Of a stretch of 64,000 bases of DNA, positions 58,829-64,000 are shown one piece after another. Numbering within the stretch: position 1 is the first letter of the stretch; the number at the start of each line of letters is the position of its first letter. The position numbers were made by a program, and so were the translations under genes. Origin of the DNA: CAZHHH01 sp052400685 (GTDB lineage Bacteria > Bacteroidota > Bacteroidia > Bacteroidales > Marinilabiliaceae); assembly GCA_052400685.1 (NCBI GenBank), contig JBQTGJ010000001.1; one strand, written 5' to 3'. The notes beneath the pieces were generated by a model that searched no databases, had not been told where the DNA came from, and saw only the letters and a list, made by a program, of their open reading frames with translations.

Positions 58829-60349
58829 TTATTTTAAAATCAGTCCCAGCGAAATGCCCAGACTGACAGCCGGGCTGCCTGTTGTCTTTATGAATTCACA
58901 ATTGGTTTTTATTTGCCATGCGACGTCTTTTTGGGTGTTTTGTATTCGTTTTACCTCAATAGTTGCGAATATTTTGTTGTCTGACCGATAATTGAAATCA
59001 GGAATCAGGGTGTTTTGCACGATGAGGTTATTTTTATCCACCAGCAACTCATTACTGATGTTGCGCAGCCACCCTCCTGCAATTTTTATCCCGGTAAAAG
59101 ATTGGCTTTGCAGTCGTTGTATTTCAAAGGAAGGATGGATGATCCATTGATTTACCGATTCTTGCCAGGCGGTGGTTTTATATTCGGAGGCAGTGGCTAA
59201 CAGCCCTGTTTTTAATCCGGGAATGAGTATCAGATTTTGGTGTGTGAACCACCCTTTGACTAACAGCGTTATTGATGAGTTTTGTTGTTTAAATTTTTGA
59301 TTTTTTGACAGAAGCCGTGTTTCTTTAGTTGCAGTAAGTGAATCTACAATAATGGTTTCGTAATAATATTCGGTTCCTGTGCCCACAATGTGGTTGGCAT
59401 TCAATGTTATTCGATATTGGTGATTGGCCGGTTTCCATTGATGACCGCCAATAATATTTGTGTTTCGGGTAGTGAAGCTGCCCCTGGTGCGTTGGCTATA
59501 ACGGGCATTTATGGTTTCTTTTGTATATGGAATTTTTAAAAACCATCCCTTTTCTTTTAGGGGTTGAAGTTGAAGCTGTAATGTGTAGTTGTTACCCTTG
59601 TAATCGGCTGAGTAATTTGATGAGGTGCCCGATAGGTTTTGGTTGAAATAGCCATAGCCGTACATGAAGTAGAACAGATCGGTCCGGTTTTCTTCATACG
59701 ATTTGATACTTAATTGTTGGTCGTATCGCCCGTATGTTGCAGATATAGCTGCCAAATGCGACGGCCCTATGGGGCTGGCCCATGCGGCAGTCATTTTAAA
59801 GTCGGAGATGACTGAATAACTTCGTGGGTCTTTGGTGCGGTAACTGCTTTGAGCCCGGTAATGCGCCGACAGGCCATAAATACCAAAATTGGTTTGGTGG
59901 GAAAGGCCGCCTGACAACAGATAGGTTTCATATTGTTTGTTACCGGTGGTGCTGTCGGCAATGATATATGGGCCTATGCGTTGTTGATCGTCCACCTGCG
60001 ACCATGTTATGTTTTTGATGTTACCGTTGACGTAGACGGCTTCTCCAAATATCGCTGTGTTTTTGTTTTTGTGATATCCAATTGCCCTGCTGGTGAAATT
60101 GGTGTGTTTGTCTCCCTGGTAGTGATAGTGGAGTGATTGGTTGTTTTGATAGGTGGTATTTGTCGCAATGGCCGTGTATTTTTCCAAAGGGAAAAAGTAT
60201 TTGAGGGCCGGCTGGTTTTCTGCCAGCCGGATTGAAAGATGTGCGTCGGAATGCCAGAGATGGCTGCGACCAATAACCGATAACGTATCGGCACCCTGCA
60301 TTTCCGCCTGACATACAAATATTAATATCATGATAAGTCGTTGGGTCAT
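58829..60349 (-). CDS. DUF6850-type outer-membrane beta-barrel protein
   Basis: A 506-residue protein with a signal peptide (RLIMILIFVCQAEMQGA) and alternating barrel strands through the whole length, ending SLGISLGLILK as outer-membrane barrels do. The repeated GGLSHQTNFGIYGLSAHYRA and GYGYFNQNLSG segments are strand-like. It is the DUF6850 type, usually found between a DUF4876 lipoprotein and a TonB receptor. I chose the ATG at 60349 (preceded by GAGGGAT); the frame could start at a TTG at 60364. Its function may be a surface partner of the receptor. Confidence 0.72.
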   Translation of the reverse strand: MTQRLIMILIFVCQAEMQGADTLSVIGRSHLWHSDAHLSIRLAENQPALKYFFPLEKYTAIATNTTYQNNQSLHYHYQGDKHTNFTSRAIGYHKNKNTAIFGEAVYVNGNIKNITWSQVDDQQRIGPYIIADSTTGNKQYETYLLSGGLSHQTNFGIYGLSAHYRAQSSYRTKDPRSYSVISDFKMTAAWASPIGPSHLAAISATYGRYDQQLSIKSYEENRTDLFYFMYGYGYFNQNLSGTSSNYSADYKGNNYTLQLQLQPLKEKGWFLKIPYTKETINARYSQRTRGSFTTRNTNIIGGHQWKPANHQYRITLNANHIVGTGTEYYYETIIVDSLTATKETRLLSKNQKFKQQNSSITLLVKGWFTHQNLILIPGLKTGLLATASEYKTTAWQESVNQWIIHPSFEIQRLQSQSFTGIKIAGGWLRNISNELLVDKNNLIVQNTLIPDFNYRSDNKIFATIEVKRIQNTQKDVAWQIKTNCEFIKTTGSPAVSLGISLGLILK

Positions 60350-60373
60350 CTTTTTATCCCTCAATTCTTTTTT

Positions 60374-61573
60374 TTATTCTTCTATGATGCCGGGTTTTGG
60401 ATCTACGGTACTCAGGAAGTCAACGGCCGAGTTGTTGGTGTCCATATAGATTATGCGGTTATCTTCGACTGTCTGCACTTTTCTGCGTACTACTTTCCCA
60501 TATCTGGCATCGTCACCGTCACCACAGTTGATATAGCTGAGGTCGAGAGCCGGAGAGAGTGCTTTGCTGAGAAAATCTGAAGGGGTTCCCATTTCCACCG
60601 CATCTATGATTGAACTGTTTGATACCTTATAACGAATGGAGGTACTACCATTGGCATTTTGCTTTTCAATGAGGTTGGTTTCCATGAAGTCCGTCATTGC
60701 TTCTTCCGGTCTGAAAATGACATAAGACTTAAAGCCGCGGTTGTGAGGCGTCCAGATAGATGCTGAGGAGCTGAAATTTTTGATCAGATTGGGTACTTCC
60801 GGAACATCCACATCCAGTTTATGCTCGTCGTACCATTCAAAATCGGCTCCCGATAAATCTATGGAATTGGCATTGTCAGCTGTATGATCTATCCCAACAT
60901 CGGCCAAAACAAGGCTTTCACCCGGTTGCACAGGATATTCAGAGCCGCTCCCCGGAATGGTATAAATCACCTGTGTTACAAAGTAATCGTCAATAATGTT
61001 GGCCCAAATATTGAGTTCCGACGAAGTGGTATGATCTGATTCTCCGATGGAAATGCCATCTGCATATAGCACCTCACTGGTGTTGTTATAAATTTCGAAG
61101 TATTTATCCTTATAGTAACTCTTTCCTTCGGGGGTTTGCGATCCGGTTACGTATAATTCTTTAAACACCCATCCCTGGCCGGCAGATGCGATGAAGAGAT
61201 TTATTTCTGTGTTGAATGATGTGCCGGAGATGCTGATATTTTCAGTTAATCCGGTGAGTGTTACAGTCTGTTCAAACTGGTCGTCTCCAATTTGTGAAAT
61301 ATAACTCTTTTCACCGCTAACCAGAATGTTGTATATTCCTTCCTCCAGCGTTACGGTATAGATGCCAGAGGCGTTCAGCACGTCTGTTGTTTCACTTCCA
61401 TTGATGGTGTTGGTCAGCGTTATTGCCAGACCTTCGGCAGTTACATCGTCATCCATTACTTCGGGTAGTGTAATTGTTATGGTAAATTCCGACATGGGGA
61501 TGGTTTCGTCATCGTCGCAGGATGCTGCAAAAAACAACATTGCTACTGCTAATAGTAGGTTTATGTACTTCAT
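60374..61573 (-). CDS. DUF4876 surface lipoprotein
   Basis: A 399-residue lipoprotein (Cys19, followed by acidic DDDETIP, a surface-export-type signal in Bacteroidetes). An N-terminal Ig-like domain (about 25-140; TITITLPEVMDDD, LEEGIYNILVSG) is followed by a lamin-tail-like/DUF4876 domain (about 150-395; VFKELYVTGSQTPEGKSYYK then KYFEIYNNTSEVLYADGI). It sits 10 bp after the TonB receptor gene and probably works with it at the cell surface as a ligand-binding partner, in the manner of SusD-like proteins although unrelated in fold. Confidence 0.82.
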   Translation of the reverse strand: MKYINLLLAVAMLFFAASCDDDETIPMSEFTITITLPEVMDDDVTAEGLAITLTNTINGSETTDVLNASGIYTVTLEEGIYNILVSGEKSYISQIGDDQFEQTVTLTGLTENISISGTSFNTEINLFIASAGQGWVFKELYVTGSQTPEGKSYYKDKYFEIYNNTSEVLYADGISIGESDHTTSSELNIWANIIDDYFVTQVIYTIPGSGSEYPVQPGESLVLADVGIDHTADNANSIDLSGADFEWYDEHKLDVDVPEVPNLIKNFSSSASIWTPHNRGFKSYVIFRPEEAMTDFMETNLIEKQNANGSTSIRYKVSNSSIIDAVEMGTPSDFLSKALSPALDLSYINCGDGDDARYGKVVRRKVQTVEDNRIIYMDTNNSAVDFLSTVDPKPGIIEE

Positions 61574-61583
61574 CGTTTATTGT

Positions 61584-64000
61584 TTAAATTATAAATTTTA
61601 GTTCCATTCCAAAATAGGGTTGTACACTGCGTATATATGTGGTTCCTGTTCTAAGTTTATATTCGGGCAGATAATTGATGAGGCGATTCACATAAAAGGC
61701 AAATGTCAGGTGGTCTCCAACTTCCTTGCTTACTTTGAGGTTGATGCCTAAATCGATGGGCGTTTTTTGTACATCAAAATGGTATGGGGTAAAGGTGCGT
61801 GTTAAGAGCCCCAGTATCGGGTCGTTCTTATCGGCCTCTGTGTAGGGGTGGTAATTGCCTTTGTTATCCAGATAAGCTATGGGAGTTCCGTCATAGGGCA
61901 GATACCTTTCCTTTTTGTACCAGGTGGTTTGAATAGCCAGTGTTAGCAGTAAGCGGTGTTGAGACAGGTGCGTATCAAATCGGAAGTTGGTGTTTAACAA
62001 TTCTTTTTCTTCGCTGTCGTTATCGTTTACTTCAAAAATTCCAACGTAAGGAAATTCTGCTCCTTTATATATAATGGACTGTTTTTCATATTGCGGAATG
62101 GAGATATGATATCTGGTTTTAAACCATGCACCGCTAATGGTTATTCGGGTCTGTATTTGATTTATTTTTGGTGTCACCAGCTGATATTCCAACCCTTTTT
62201 TGTGAAGTTCAGAGCCGTTTACGTATTGGCTGAAGTTGTATAGCTGGCTTTTTTCCTCCGAAGTAAAAAGGTCAATAGTGGGTGGTGATTTCAGATTAGT
62301 TGATGCGACGGATGTGGCGTCGTAATAATTGTAAGTATACGACACAAATTGGGATGCGGCAACAATTCCATTGTCGAGAAATTCATCAAAAAGCGATAGC
62401 GAAAGACGCGTTTTTCCTATGTGGGCATCCAATCCTATTTCTTTTTTAAGATTTGTGACAGGCTGGAGATTATAATTGGTACGGTCTTCAATTTCTGTCA
62501 TTACGTATAATTGGCGCAGATCAGGGTTTTGAGAATAATAGTTGAGTTCAACAATGTCGAAATATTCTTTCTGGGGATAGAGCATCGCAAGCGACGGCAT
62601 GCGTGTCATTTGTCCCAGGGCGGCATTGACTGTGACACTAACCTTGCGTCCGGCAACCCTGATGTTTGGTGCGGTATAGGAAATATGTCCGCGTAAATCC
62701 ATGAAGTGTTTTCCGTGCATCTCAAAATCCGGACTCAGACCCGGAAGCATCTGAACTCTGACTCCGGGTTTCATCTTAATACGATGTTCATCTATTCTGA
62801 AGGTTAATTCTTCTTCAGCATAAAGTGAGAGGTTGTTGAGGGCCGGGACGTTGCTGAAATTGTATGGTCTGCCTCCTTGTGTCGGGGAAATGGGGCGGGA
62901 AACATCAAACTGGTCTCCTTTTCCGATGTTTTTAAGATATTGCCAGTCAATACCGCTGTTAAATTGATGCCTAAAGCTGTTTTGTGTTCCGTTTAATGAA
63001 AAATCCAACGAGGCATAGATATTTAAGGGCTGGTCATCTCTCTCGAAATTGGCTTCGTAACGCGATGGCAGGTATTCGCCGTAACTTTTTCCTTCTTGCG
63101 TAGCGGTGGGAATGGGTTGGGGGCCTGTTAAGGAAACTATTTTTTCCCTAATGATGGCGTTCTTTGTGTGACTCGCTTTTATTTTTAACGCCAATATTTT
63201 ATTAATATTTCCAGGAACTGTCAGTTTACTTTGAATGCTTAAGTCTGTTTTAGATAGACTTGAACGATATTCATCTTTCATCCCGTAATTTAACTGCGGG
63301 TCATCCTTGTCGCGATCAATGGTTAGAAGATAATCCAGACCTGTTTTCAACATTATGGTGCTTTCTCCAATGTTATAATAGTTAGAATATCGCAGGGAAG
63401 ACTGGTTTCTAAGATAGGATTCGAGCGGATTTCGAGGGTCGGCTTTATACGACAAAAGTTCTGTCCCTATATTCAGAATGCCGCGATTTTTTCCAAGATT
63501 TATGCCTTTACTGATTGCGAAGACTTTGTTTGTCAGGTCGGTCTTGGCACGCGCTGTAAGGTGTGTTGCTCCCCATTTTCGGGTTATGATAATCGCCCCC
63601 GAGGACAGATTGCCCTGTTTTACCGACGGTAGGCCACGTATAATTTCAACTTGCTCAATATCATCAGTAGGAATCTGACGCATATCAATACCATTTGCCA
63701 CATTGATGCGGCCCTCGACCTTGATGTTGGTTGATGACAAATTGTTGCCCTCCATAGACGCATCGGTGCTGACTGGCATGCCATCTACATAAAAAGCGGT
63801 GCCATAAGCGGTGTTGTCGTCATTGTCAACCTGACGGAGGCTGATGCTATTGATTTTTGATAAATCTTGTTTCTCCCAGCGGTATCCCGGTAATAATTCC
63901 TGTAAATCACCAAAACTTGATGGTTGAAGGTGCTGCATGGCTTCCCGGTTGATGATTGATGTCCCCGATTCATTGGCTTTTTCGATGGCCGTTACGGTTA
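61584..64000 (-). CDS. TonB-dependent outer-membrane receptor, N-terminus outside window
   Basis: Active outer-membrane importer powered by TonB. The frame is open to the window edge; 804 residues are seen and the start lies beyond. The plug domain is visible (TSIINREAMQHLQPSSFGDL, GTAFYVDGMPVS, IPTDDIEQVEIIRGLPSVKQ and GNLSSGAIIITRKWG), followed by a barrel of about 22 strands ending YFGMELKFII. The first residues in the window (VTAIEKANESG) are already at the plug start. It lacks SusC-type features and has no SusD partner, so a metal chelate, heme or small-molecule ligand is more likely than a glycan. It heads the cluster with DUF4876, DUF6850 and ABC genes. Confidence 0.9.
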   Translation of the reverse strand, partial: TVTAIEKANESGTSIINREAMQHLQPSSFGDLQELLPGYRWEKQDLSKINSISLRQVDNDDNTAYGTAFYVDGMPVSTDASMEGNNLSSTNIKVEGRINVANGIDMRQIPTDDIEQVEIIRGLPSVKQGNLSSGAIIITRKWGATHLTARAKTDLTNKVFAISKGINLGKNRGILNIGTELLSYKADPRNPLESYLRNQSSLRYSNYYNIGESTIMLKTGLDYLLTIDRDKDDPQLNYGMKDEYRSSLSKTDLSIQSKLTVPGNINKILALKIKASHTKNAIIREKIVSLTGPQPIPTATQEGKSYGEYLPSRYEANFERDDQPLNIYASLDFSLNGTQNSFRHQFNSGIDWQYLKNIGKGDQFDVSRPISPTQGGRPYNFSNVPALNNLSLYAEEELTFRIDEHRIKMKPGVRVQMLPGLSPDFEMHGKHFMDLRGHISYTAPNIRVAGRKVSVTVNAALGQMTRMPSLAMLYPQKEYFDIVELNYYSQNPDLRQLYVMTEIEDRTNYNLQPVTNLKKEIGLDAHIGKTRLSLSLFDEFLDNGIVAASQFVSYTYNYYDATSVASTNLKSPPTIDLFTSEEKSQLYNFSQYVNGSELHKKGLEYQLVTPKINQIQTRITISGAWFKTRYHISIPQYEKQSIIYKGAEFPYVGIFEVNDNDSEEKELLNTNFRFDTHLSQHRLLLTLAIQTTWYKKERYLPYDGTPIAYLDNKGNYHPYTEADKNDPILGLLTRTFTPYHFDVQKTPIDLGINLKVSKEVGDHLTFAFYVNRLINYLPEYKLRTGTTYIRSVQPYFGMELKFII

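Noticed and set aside
61584..64000. SusC-type glycan importer
   Set aside because: There is no SusD partner and the neighbours are DUF4876/DUF6850/ABC genes, so a general TonB-dependent receptor is the safer call.

Overview
The window is a chromosomal segment of a Bacteroidota (Bacteroidetes) bacterium, most likely a marine or sediment polysaccharide degrader of the Marinilabiliales/Cytophaga type. Evidence: a hybrid two-component system (HTCS) regulator beside glycoside hydrolases, a PorZ-like type IX secretion protein, a bactofilin, an atpBEFHAG operon lacking beta and epsilon genes, a TonB-dependent receptor with DUF4876/DUF6850/DUF4857 partners, and Bacteroidetes-type promoters. No rRNA, tRNA, CRISPR array, prophage or transposase gene was seen.

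Layout. 1-10.4 kb: a sugar-sensing locus with an HTCS regulator (minus, cut by the window edge) divergent from GH88, GH2 and a BNR-4 beta-propeller enzyme; no SusC/SusD pair lies inside the window. 10.6-18.4 kb: transport genes (tandem ATPase-domain ABC protein, an APC permease fused to EIIA-like and RCK_C-like domains, a SulP transporter, a Na/phosphate symporter). 18.8-24.8 kb: a complete tripartite RND efflux operon. 25.2-28.3 kb: an ECF sigma/anti-sigma/Spy-like stress operon flanked by a secreted barrel protein and a Gly-rich DxNxDG protein. 28.6-35.3 kb: homoserine dehydrogenase and the ATP synthase operon. 35.7-38.9 kb: bactofilin, an adenylyl cyclase fused to a phosphodiesterase-like HD domain, and a tandem universal stress protein. 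39.1-49.9 kb: rdgB-porZ-DUF3352-like-oxidoreductase on plus, then DUF2797, U32 (TrhP-like) and LTA-synthase-like sulfatase genes on minus. 51-54 kb: a nucleoside-hydrolase-like protein and a GH28 pectinase. 54.1-54.65 kb: a 23-bp minisatellite containing an assembly gap. 54.7-64 kb: an eight-gene minus-strand cluster running from a TonB-dependent receptor (cut by the window edge) to a PepSY-type membrane protein, probably a metal, heme or chelate uptake system.

The least ordinary signal is non-coding. Two interspersed repeat families fill most larger intergenic gaps. Family A is about 144 bp, with terminal inverted repeats AGTGYYTGTCYATAAA and a nested inner hairpin; about ten full, diverged or truncated copies occur in both orientations, along with 37-45 bp miniature derivatives. 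Family B is an 89-100 bp unit, partly palindromic, that occurs in head-to-tail pairs and ends in AAACAxATGAAA; at one site its terminal ATG is the start codon of the downstream gene. Neither family encodes a protein, and both look like non-autonomous, structured elements.
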